A stretch of 7,320 nucleotides of DNA from the NCBI GenBank assembly GCA_020056895.1, contig JAGVGV010000397.1, positions 1 to 7,320 on the forward strand, written 5' to 3'. This DNA is from Deltaproteobacteria bacterium (lineage in GTDB: Bacteria; Desulfobacterota; Desulfarculia; Adiutricales; JAGVGV01). Of this stretch, positions 1 to 5,150 are shown in pieces. Within the stretch, counting starts at the first letter, position 1. The number at the start of each line of letters is the position of its first letter. A model generated the notes under the pieces. That model was not told the DNA's origin. It saw only the letters and a program-made list of their open reading frames with translations, and did not search any database. The position numbers were made by a program, and so were the translations under genes.

Positions 1-118
1 AAGCTTCCTGGCCGTCCCTGGCCACTTGAACGTCGTACCCTTCCCGTCGGAGCATCAGCTCCAGGAATTCACGCATGCTCAAGTCATCGTCAACGGCGAG
101 AATCTTGGGTGAGGCCAT
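1..118 (-). CDS. Response regulator, receiver domain start (partial, PilR/NtrC-like)
   Basis: Only the first 39 codons are present; the gene continues past the left edge. The translation begins MASPKILAVDDDLSMREFLE and continues to a GYDVQVARDGQEA segment. This is the start of a CheY-like receiver: a hydrophobic first strand (ILAV), the acidic DDD cluster that binds Mg2+, and the SMREFLELML helix. The phosphorylated Asp would lie beyond the window. The SMREFLE wording is typical of PilR-type sigma54 activators, which control pilus genes, but receivers alone do not give the output domain, so no symbol is assigned. The ATG (116-118) lies 29 bp inside the 3' end of the dihydroorotase gene in another frame, which suggests translational coupling. 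No strong Shine-Dalgarno is visible. Confident as a receiver, uncertain as PilR. Confidence 0.85.
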   Translation of the reverse strand, partial: MASPKILAVDDDLSMREFLELMLRREGYDVQVARDGQEA

Positions 119-1448
119 GGGGTCCAGTTATCCGTGCGAGGGGAAGCCGGTGGTGGGTGATTCGTCCCTGAACCATGGTCAGGACGGCTCGTCCTTGAAC
201 CTGGAGCCCCTCGAAAGGGGTGCTATGGCCCATGGAAAAGAAATCGGCGGAGCGAACGATCCAAGGCTCGTCCGGATCGATCAAGGTCAGGTCAGCGGGC
301 ACGCCGGGAGAAAGGGCGCCGCCTGAAACGCCCAGCAGCCGCGCCGGGTTCGCGGCGAGTAGTTCGATGGCTCGTACGGCGGAAAGGATGCCTTCGCGGA
401 CTCGGGCCAGGACCAGGGGCAGAGCGGTTTCGAGCCCGACAATCCCGAACGGTGCATGGATAAAATCCGCCGCTTTTTCATCGGGGGTGTGAGGCGCATG
501 GTCGGTGGCCACGGCGTCGATGGTCCCATCCGCCAAGGCATCCAATATGTCCCGAACGTCCTGGTCGGATCGGAGGGGCGGATTCATTTTGGCGGCCGTT
601 CCGAATCGGGTTACGGCTTGGTCCGTGAGCGTGAAATAGTGAGGGGCGGTTTCGGCGGTGACGTGAACGCCTTCGTCCTTGGCCCGGCGGATAATCCGGC
701 AGGACCCCGTGGTCGATACGTGGGCCACGTGAAGCCGGACGCCCAGGCGGCGGGCCAGATCGATATCCCGGGCCACGGCCGTCTCTTCGGCCAGAATGGG
801 AATCCCAGGGTATCCCAGGGCTTCGGCGGCTGGGCCCTGGTTCATGACTCCACCGGCGGATAAGGCCGGGTCTTCGGCGTGGGTGATGGCCAAAAGTCCG
901 TTCGCCGCCGCCTTTTGAAGCACGTCGGCCATGACATCGGCCCGAGGCACCCATTTCCCGTCGTCTGATACCGCCACGGCGCCGGCCGAAGCCAACCGGG
1001 CGAAATCGCAGGGGACCTGGCCCCGTGAGCCCAGGGTCATGGCCGCCACGGGCCAAACCCGGGCGTTGCCGCGCTCCTGGGCCTGGGTTCGCACCCATTC
1101 CAGCCACGAAGGATCATCCAAAACCGGTTGGGTGTTGGGCATGGCCGCCACGGCGGTGAAACCTCCGGCGGCGGCGGCCTGGGTTCCCGAAGCCAAGGTT
1201 TCTTTATGCGCCTGGCCGGGTTCCCGAAGATGAACGTGCATGTCGATCAGCCCGGGGACAACCCAGTACCCCTTGGCATTCAACCTCGTCCCTTCCGGTT
1301 CCCAGCCCTTGCCTTCGCCCGGTCGGACCCGCCCCGCAACGATCCCATTTTCGATAAGAAGATCGCAATGTTGGTCCATTCCGGCGGAAGGATCGATTAG
1401 TCGGCCGTTTTCAATAAGATATCGCACGATGTAATGGATATCCCCCAT
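90..1448 (-). CDS. pyrC: Dihydroorotase, type I (pyrC)
   Basis: This cytoplasmic zinc amidohydrolase cyclises N-carbamoyl-aspartate to dihydroorotate, the third step of de novo pyrimidine synthesis. Visible in the 452-residue product are the N-terminal LIENGRLIDP motif, the metal-binding HVHLR (His71, His73), MPNTQP, SDDG (Asp162/163), ITHAED (His190), AHVS (His243) and ATDHAPH with the catalytic Asp316. The spacing of these residues matches the Aquifex-type enzyme as I remember it, where an Asp replaces the carboxylated Lys; such enzymes often need aspartate carbamoyltransferase as partner, but no pyrB is in the window. The ATG at 1448 was chosen because homology starts right after it. A GTG at 1427 would give MRYLIENGR, also a normal family start, and neither has an ideal ribosome site. 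The frame stays open upstream to 1595, but that stretch looks unrelated to the family. The C-terminus carries about 20 extra residues and overlaps the next gene by 29 bp. Confidence 0.96.
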   Translation of the reverse strand: MGDIHYIVRYLIENGRLIDPSAGMDQHCDLLIENGIVAGRVRPGEGKGWEPEGTRLNAKGYWVVPGLIDMHVHLREPGQAHKETLASGTQAAAAGGFTAVAAMPNTQPVLDDPSWLEWVRTQAQERGNARVWPVAAMTLGSRGQVPCDFARLASAGAVAVSDDGKWVPRADVMADVLQKAAANGLLAITHAEDPALSAGGVMNQGPAAEALGYPGIPILAEETAVARDIDLARRLGVRLHVAHVSTTGSCRIIRRAKDEGVHVTAETAPHYFTLTDQAVTRFGTAAKMNPPLRSDQDVRDILDALADGTIDAVATDHAPHTPDEKAADFIHAPFGIVGLETALPLVLARVREGILSAVRAIELLAANPARLLGVSGGALSPGVPADLTLIDPDEPWIVRSADFFSMGHSTPFEGLQVQGRAVLTMVQGRITHHRLPLARITGPHGLTQDSRR

Positions 1449-1457
1449 CCCCTGAAT

Positions 1458-1510
1458 CCGGTTCTTTCCCAAAACCGGCCACCGGGCCGCCCAACGGGCT
1501 CCCCAAGCCC
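1458..1510 (-). promoter_or_regulatory. GC-rich hairpins in the presumed pyrC leader
   Basis: Two perfect inverted repeats lie between the presumed promoter and the pyrC ATG. The first in transcription order pairs 1506-1510 with 1496-1500 (GGGCT/AGCCC, 5-nt loop). The second pairs 1473-1478 with 1458-1463 (CCGGTT/AACCGG, 9-nt loop) and ends 9 nt before the ATG. There is no U-tract, so they do not look like an intrinsic terminator. No PyrR-type binding motif is recognised. A role in pyrimidine-dependent expression is speculation. Confidence 0.3.
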
Positions 1511-1522
1511 ATGTGCCAACTG

Positions 1523-1531
1523 AGTATACCA
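1523..1531 (-). promoter_or_regulatory. Extended -10 promoter box ahead of pyrC
   Basis: On the minus strand this reads TGGTATACT, a TGN-TATACT extended -10 element (5 of 6 matches to TATAAT). No convincing -35 lies 16-18 bp upstream, which is common for extended -10 promoters. It would start a transcript near 1516, leaving a leader of roughly 67 nt before the ATG at 1448. It would let pyrC and the response regulator be expressed apart from lepB. Confidence 0.5.
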
Positions 1532-1711
1532 CGAAAATAGGCGCGTGCCACATCGATGGAAGAAAAAGGCCGGAAAAGAGGTTCTTGTCGAGCAAGGGCG
1601 CCGGCTTCGGTTCGGAATGAGCTTAAATAACGTGGAAATCATGTCGCCAGGAGCAGAAACACTCAAAAGCGGCAGGTGGGGGCTCGCTTTATTTTTCAAA
1701 TATGGCTTCTA

Positions 1712-2359
1712 TTATTGGATCAGGCTGCCCAGACGGCTCCAGCGCACGCTCCAACCATCCTCCCAGGACCAATACACCAAAAACGCCTTGCCCTTAACGG
1801 CGCTTTGATCCACGAATCCCCAAAACCGGGAATCGTGGCTGGACAACCGGTTGTCGCCCATGACGAATAATTTGCCTTCCGGCACCACCAGCGGCTCCAT
1901 GTCGTCTCGGGGCTTCAGCCGAATCGGATGAAGGTCGGGATCTCCCCAATATCCGTGCTCGTCCATGGCCGGCTGGTCGTTGACGAAAAGCCTTCGATTC
2001 CGGATTTCCAGCTTGTCCCCCGGTATGGCCACCACTCTTTTTATGAAGTCTTTGCTTGGATCCACGGGAAAAATGAACACCACCACGTCATCCCGCTGAG
2101 GCGTTTTGATCGGGATCAGAACCTTGTTCCAATAGGGCAGGCGGACTCCGTAAATGAACTTGAGAACCAGAATGTGGTCCCCGATCTGGAGGGTGGGCAA
2201 CATGGACCCGGATGGAATCTTGAAGGCCTGGACCACGAACAAGAGGATGAAAAGCGCGAGGACGACGGCCAGGAAAATGGCTTCCGCGTATTCCCGCCAC
2301 AGGCTTTTGGGCCGGCGGCCGCTGGGGGACCCGGCGCTTGGATTCAATGTCAGGAACAT
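1712..2359 (-). CDS. lepB: Signal peptidase I (lepB)
   Basis: This inner-membrane serine protease removes signal peptides from exported proteins, acting on the periplasmic face. In the 215-residue product one N-terminal membrane segment lies at about residues 25-46 (AEAIFLAVVLALFILLFVV). It is followed by the box B motif IPSGSMLPTL with nucleophile Ser52, the general base Lys108 in FIKRVVAIPGD, and box E MGDNRLSSHDSRFWG (167-181). Nothing essential is missing. The length suits the short, single-spanning form of the family. An earlier in-frame ATG at 2413 would add 18 residues but has no ribosome site; the ATG at 2359 is preceded by AAGGCGG, so it is preferred. It is the first gene of the minus-strand block, and a 263-bp gap separates it from pyrC. 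It would serve general secretion and is not pilus-specific: prepilins are cut by PilD, not LepB. Confidence 0.95.
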   Translation of the reverse strand: MFLTLNPSAGSPSGRRPKSLWREYAEAIFLAVVLALFILLFVVQAFKIPSGSMLPTLQIGDHILVLKFIYGVRLPYWNKVLIPIKTPQRDDVVVFIFPVDPSKDFIKRVVAIPGDKLEIRNRRLFVNDQPAMDEHGYWGDPDLHPIRLKPRDDMEPLVVPEGKLFVMGDNRLSSHDSRFWGFVDQSAVKGKAFLVYWSWEDGWSVRWSRLGSLIQ

Positions 2360-2361
2360 GG

Positions 2362-2368
2362 CCGCCTT
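2362..2368 (-). promoter_or_regulatory. lepB: Ribosome binding site deciding the lepB start
   Basis: The minus strand reads AAGGCGG just upstream of the ATG at 2357-2359, one base from AAGGAGG. Spacing from the AAGG core to the ATG is 5 nt. The upstream ATG at 2411-2413 is preceded by a C/A-rich stretch with no such motif, so this site favours the shorter protein. Confidence 0.5.
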
Positions 2369-2982
2369 GTTTATTGAGGGGATTTCCTTTGAACCGGCCT
2401 GAACCGGGAACATGGTTGGGGCCGGTTCGCGGGGGTGAGCCGGCGGACCGAACCCAAGGGCGGATCATAGGGCAGTGGCCCCGCTTTGTAAAGTCCTAAT
2501 CGGCCGTAACAATAATGGATATCGCCGTCCGGCCGCCGGCCCGTGGCCCGCGTGGACCCAACGGTTGGATGGAGGTTTAGCCGGTTTGGAACCGAATCTG
2601 TTATGCGCCCCCGATTGTCCATTGGATAAACGCTGAATTCAAGCCTTTTGAAATGGCGGTGTCTTGGTGGAATCCGCTTCCGTTCGTTTCGTATTGTCCC
2701 ATGGAAAAAATTTCAAAATGAAAAGATGGTTAAAACGAGTTTTTTCATTGAAACATTTGCGTTTGGAAATGCGGATACACACTCCCTTGTGCCATTCAAT
2801 ATATCGTTCGCATCATGTTGTTCCCGCCGTGGGTATTCCAGACGAAAAACGAACAATTTCCGGTGGTATTCATGGTGGTTTCATTCCTTGGATTGGACCT
2901 ATGGAAAGGTCTCTATTCGCCCCCCCGGTCGGGCTCTATATGTTGTGTTAATGTTCCTTATTCACACCATATAGGGTATAAC
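2369..2982. other. Long gene-poor spacer between divergent operons
   Basis: About 600 bp with no gene I can support. The left part (to about 2640) has GC similar to the genes and must hold the lepB promoter; the best minus-strand candidates only match the consensus weakly, so none is annotated. A short inverted repeat CCAAC-G-GTTGG sits at 2558-2568, and GGTTCG/CGAACC can pair across 2424-2454. From about 2701 the composition falls to roughly 25-50% GC by line counts. Two overlapping plus-strand frames (2648-2974 and 2664-2951) stay open here, but their products resemble nothing I know, lack good ribosome sites and are rich in Arg, His and Trp, as expected of chance frames. A decayed gene or an unrecognised RNA cannot be excluded. 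Confidence 0.6.
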
Positions 2983-3011
2983 TTATTAAAATTTATACTA
3001 AATTAAAATAA
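2983..3011. repeat. AT-rich near-perfect palindrome upstream of the pil promoter
   Basis: Left arm TTATTAAAATTTA (2983-2995) and right arm TAAATTAAAATAA (2999-3011) are reverse complements at 11 of 13 positions around a 3-bp spacer (TAC). The right arm ends 5 bp before the -35 box of the promoter at 3017-3045. This is the position of an UP element, which binds the RNA polymerase alpha subunit, or of an activator/repressor operator. AT-only DNA forms such symmetry fairly easily, so the operator reading is an inference. Confidence 0.5.
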
Positions 3012-3016
3012 AGTGC

Positions 3017-3045
3017 TTGACTTTGGAGCATAGAAATGGTGAAAT
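3017..3045 (+). promoter_or_regulatory. Sigma70-type promoter for the HTH-pilMNOPQ operon
   Basis: A -35 box TTGACT (3017-3022, 5 of 6 consensus matches) is followed after 17 bp by TGAAAT (3040-3045, 4 of 6), which is preceded by TGG, giving an extended -10 (TGN). AT-rich DNA lies directly upstream. The start would be near 3051-3053, leaving a leader of about 105 nt before the TTG of the HTH gene. No other candidate of this quality precedes the operon, and no sigma54 GG-N10-GC site was seen near it. Confidence 0.6.
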
Positions 3046-3050
3046 AGTAT

Positions 3051-3157
3051 GTACCAAAGGCCAATTGAGTTTGAGGCCGGAATTAACGCTTCAGCCTGAA
3101 GGGTAGCCTCCATGCGCGGTACGCCAAAGGGAAACATGACCGAAGGGGGGAGGAGCC
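3051..3157 (+). promoter_or_regulatory. Structured 5' leader with possible Shine-Dalgarno sequestration
   Basis: Several helices can be drawn by eye. An outer GTACC (3051-3055) pairs with GGTAC (3118-3122). GAGGC (3073-3077) pairs with GCCTC (3106-3110), enclosing a CTTCA/TGAAG hairpin (3089-3101, loop GCC). CCTCC (3107-3111) can instead pair with GGAGG (3149-3153), the ribosome site of the HTH gene. The two uses of 3107-3110 exclude each other, so the leader could exist in an open and a closed state. No known riboswitch class is recognised; in particular the GNRA-capped helix and core of GEMM c-di-GMP/cGAMP switches are absent. The structure is proposed only from pairing, with no energy calculation. 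Confidence 0.35.
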
Positions 3158-3165
3158 TTGGGTAG
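3112..3165 (+). CDS. Possible 17-codon leader ORF overlapping the HTH start
   Basis: An ATG (3112-3114) opens a frame encoding MRGTPKGNMTEGGRSLG, ending at TAG 3163-3165. A second in-frame ATG (3136) has AAAGGG 5 nt upstream. The stop lies 3 nt past the TTG start of the HTH gene in another frame, so a ribosome ending here could restart at the TTG or disturb the leader helices. It is very short and there is no homology support; it could well be chance. Confidence 0.2.
   Translation: MRGTPKGNMTEGGRSLG
3145..3160 (+). promoter_or_regulatory. G-rich ribosome binding site and TTG start of the HTH gene
   Basis: A run of Gs merges into GGAGGAG (3149-3155), with GGAGG 4 nt before the TTG at 3158-3160. 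The strong site decides this weak start codon. The next internal starts (TTG at 3173, ATG at 3200) would cut into the first helix of the HTH domain. Confidence 0.6.
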
Positions 3166-3361
3166 AAACTCCTTGAAACAAATTCGGGAGCAACTTTTGA
3201 TGAGCAAGGCGGAGCTGGCTCGAAAAGCGGGCGTTTCCCCCTTGACGATCGACCGCATTGAAAGTGGGAAAGACTGCCGAATGGAAACCAAGCGGAAGAT
3301 CATCCTCGCCCTAGGTTACAGTTTGGACGAGAAGGACAAGATTTTTGGCGAAGACGATTAA
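3158..3361 (+). CDS. Small XRE/Cro-type helix-turn-helix regulator heading the pil operon
   Basis: The product is 67 residues and almost all HTH domain. A first helix lies at about 5-14 (SLKQIREQLL), the HTH helices at about 16-24 (SKAELARKAG) and 28-36 (PLTIDRIESG), and a fourth helix at about 42-51, followed by a short acidic tail (EKDKIFGEDD). There is no ligand-binding or dimerisation domain, so it probably binds DNA as a compact Cro-like dimer. It is the first gene after the promoter and is followed 29 bp later by pilM, so it is co-transcribed with the pilus genes. The natural inference is control of its own operon, with the palindrome at 2983-3011 or the repeats at 3051 and 3119 as possible targets. 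I recall similar small regulators next to pilM in deltaproteobacterial genomes, without any named function. Whether it represses or activates cannot be read from the sequence. Confidence 0.88.
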   Translation: MGRNSLKQIREQLLMSKAELARKAGVSPLTIDRIESGKDCRMETKRKIILALGYSLDEKDKIFGEDD

Positions 3362-3390
3362 CCGCACTCTTTGATCGGAGAGACGGGGTC

Positions 3391-4446
3391 GTGGGATTGT
3401 TCGGCGCAAGCAAATCGATACTGGGGTTGGACATCGGGTCGTACTCGATCAAGGCGGTCGTGCTGGACCAGGTCAAGGGCGGGATGGTCCTGAACACGAT
3501 CGGCCAAGTCGCGTTGCCACCCGAAGCAATCATCGAGGGGACCATCCAGGAGCGGGAAGTGGTGGCCGCGGCCATCAAGAATCTGCTCAAGTCCCTGAAG
3601 GTGAATCTGAAAAACGTCTGCACATCCATCTCGGGGTATTCGGTGATCATCAAAAAGATCACGTTGCCCAAGGCCACTCGGGATGAGTTGGCCAAGAACA
3701 TCGAGGTCGAGGCGGAGCAGTTCATACCCTTTGATATCAGCGAAGTGAACGTCGACTTCCAGATCATAGGCGAGAGCAGCCAGTCCGAAGACCAGATGGA
3801 GGTCATCCTGGTGGCGGCGAAGAAAGAGGTGATCGATGGGTACGTCGATCTCCTGACCGCCGCCGCGCTCAAACCAACGATCATCGACGTGGACGTTTTC
3901 GCTCTTGAAAACGCCTTCACCCACACTCATCCTGATGTCCGTGAGACCGTGGCTCTGATCGATATCGGAGCCAACAAAATGAACATCAACATTATTAAGG
4001 ATGGGCACTCCCTGATGACCAAGGACGCGGCCATAGGGGGAGCCACCATCACATCCGAAATCCAGGATCGGTTCAACGTGGACCATCATGAGGCGGAAGC
4101 CATCAAGATGGGGGGCCGGGACGCCCCGGACCAGGAGGCGGTGGAAGAAATCGTCGGCCGGGCCGTGGGCAACTGGGTGGCGGAATCAAGGCGGACCGTG
4201 GATTATCTGGAAGCCAGCTACCCCGGGGAGAAACTGACTCACATTTATCTGAGCGGAGGGTCTTCCCGCCTTCCCGGGTTGGACCGGTACTTCCAGCAGG
4301 AACTGGAAATCCCCACCAGTCTGTTTAATGCGTTCGAGAAAATCGGCGTTAACCAGAAGGTGTTTGACCCATCCTACATCGAATCCATAGCCCCTCAGGC
4401 GTCGATCTGTCTGGGGTTGGCTCTGAGAAGGGGGGAAACGTTGTGA
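3391..4446 (+). CDS. pilM: Type IV pilus assembly protein PilM
   Basis: PilM is a cytoplasmic actin/FtsA-like ATP-binding protein. It docks the N-terminal tail of PilN and couples the alignment complex to the pilus motors. The 351 residues are full length for the family. Visible are the phosphate-1 loop LGLDIGSYSIKAVVL (11-25), the PilM-specific AEQFIPFDISEVNVDF (108-123), the phosphate-2 loop LIDIGANKMNIN (189-200) and the adenosine motif YLSGGSSRLPGL (286-297). The C-terminal APQASICLGLALR is also typical. It starts with GTG. GGAG lies 10 nt upstream and a GGGG closer; the product MGLFGASKSILGLDIG matches the usual family N-terminus. Its TGA overlaps the GTG of pilN by 4 bp, which suggests coupled translation and fits the stoichiometric PilM-PilN contact. 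Confidence 0.98.
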   Translation: MGLFGASKSILGLDIGSYSIKAVVLDQVKGGMVLNTIGQVALPPEAIIEGTIQEREVVAAAIKNLLKSLKVNLKNVCTSISGYSVIIKKITLPKATRDELAKNIEVEAEQFIPFDISEVNVDFQIIGESSQSEDQMEVILVAAKKEVIDGYVDLLTAAALKPTIIDVDVFALENAFTHTHPDVRETVALIDIGANKMNINIIKDGHSLMTKDAAIGGATITSEIQDRFNVDHHEAEAIKMGGRDAPDQEAVEEIVGRAVGNWVAESRRTVDYLEASYPGEKLTHIYLSGGSSRLPGLDRYFQQELEIPTSLFNAFEKIGVNQKVFDPSYIESIAPQASICLGLALRRGETL

Positions 4447-5141
4447 TCCGCATCAACCTCCTTCCAGTTCGTGAAATCAAGCGAAAAGAAGCCATCAAGC
4501 GGGCCGTCGCCATTTATTTCATTTCGGTGGCGGCGGCTCTCGTGCTGATGGGCTTGGTGTACGTGACCACCACGTCCCGGTTGGCTCAGAAGGAAAAGGA
4601 AAAAGAAGCGCTGACGGTGGAAGAGGCCGACCTCAAAAAGAAAGTGGCGGCCGTGGAACAGCTGAAAAAAGAAGAGTCCGACCTGAACGACAAGCTGAAG
4701 ATCGTCATGGACCTGGAAACCAAACGGCGCGGTCCGGTCAAGATTCTCGAGGAAGTCAGCCGCCGCATCCCCCGGGATCGAGTGTACCTTTCCGAATTGA
4801 CTCAGACCGGCGAACGTTTGACGATCGGCGGCGATGCTCTGGATAATGAGAGTATCGTGTTGTTCATGGCCAGTCTGGATCCCACGGCCGACGACGTAGC
4901 CGTCACGCCCGCCTCCGGACCCGCGGGGGACGTTTCCAAACCCCCGGATGGAACCACGCCGGCCGCCGCTCCAAAAGGAATTTTCCGCAACGTGGAGTTG
5001 GTTTCAACCCAGCAGACCCTGAAAGCCTCCTTGGCCCTGAAGACGTTCATCATCAACTGCGTGGTGGTGTTGGACGAAACCCCGAAGGCCAACGAAGCCG
5101 GCAAGGGCCCGGCGGGTAAACCGGACACCAAGACCCAATAG
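4443..5141 (+). CDS. pilN: Type IV pilus inner-membrane protein PilN
   Basis: PilN is a bitopic inner-membrane protein of the alignment complex. Its cytoplasmic tail MIRINLLPVRE is the classic motif that inserts into the PilM groove, and its periplasmic part pairs with PilO. Residues 21-43 form the single membrane span. Residues 46-92 are a Lys/Glu-rich coiled coil, followed by the ferredoxin-like region with IPRDRVYLSELTQTGERLTI (109-128). The protein is 232 residues, longer than many PilN. The excess lies in a Pro/Ala/Gly-rich insert at about 147-178 and a Gly/Pro/Lys tail after about 210. The start is GTG within the GTGA overlap with pilM, preceded by a GGGGGGA ribosome site. Family and position leave no real doubt. 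Confidence 0.97.
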   Translation: MIRINLLPVREIKRKEAIKRAVAIYFISVAAALVLMGLVYVTTTSRLAQKEKEKEALTVEEADLKKKVAAVEQLKKEESDLNDKLKIVMDLETKRRGPVKILEEVSRRIPRDRVYLSELTQTGERLTIGGDALDNESIVLFMASLDPTADDVAVTPASGPAGDVSKPPDGTTPAAAPKGIFRNVELVSTQQTLKASLALKTFIINCVVVLDETPKANEAGKGPAGKPDTKTQ

Positions 5142-5150
5142 GGGGGCGCC

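Noticed and set aside
1541..1560. Sigma54 promoter suggested by TGGCACG on the minus strand near 1544-1550
   Set aside because: The -24-like half is good, but the required GC at -12 is missing at the right distance.
1449..1595. N-terminal extension of dihydroorotase to an ATG at 1595
   Set aside because: The extra 49 residues do not belong to the family, lie across the promoter and hairpins, and family homology begins at 1448.
1666..1690. Intrinsic terminator after lepB (AAAGCG/CGCTTT hairpin)
   Set aside because: Only six mostly AT pairs around a 13-nt loop. The T-run follows on the plus strand, where no gene ends; the minus-strand side has only four Ts, mostly inside the stem.
1432..2523. 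Exact 11-bp repeat GATATCCATTA (minus strand) at 1432-1442 and 2513-2523
   Set aside because: An 11-bp match is expected several times by chance in 7.3 kb counting both strands, and the flanks do not match.
2558..2568. CCAAC-G-GTTGG inverted repeat as a lepB operator
   Set aside because: Five-base arms are too short to stand out, and no promoter can be placed convincingly beside it.
2371..2622. Minus-strand ORF of 83 codons upstream of lepB
   Set aside because: It overlaps the lepB start region in another frame, has a random-looking Arg/Pro/Gly-rich product and no family resemblance.
2648..2974. Two overlapping plus-strand ORFs (2648-2974 and 2664-2951)
   Set aside because: No ribosome sites worth the name, odd composition, no recognisable motif, and they overlap each other in different frames.
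3051..3157. GEMM-type c-di-GMP or cGAMP riboswitch ahead of the pilus operon
   Set aside because: The idea suits the gene context and there are CAAAGG stretches, but the GNRA-capped helix and the conserved core between the two helices are not present.
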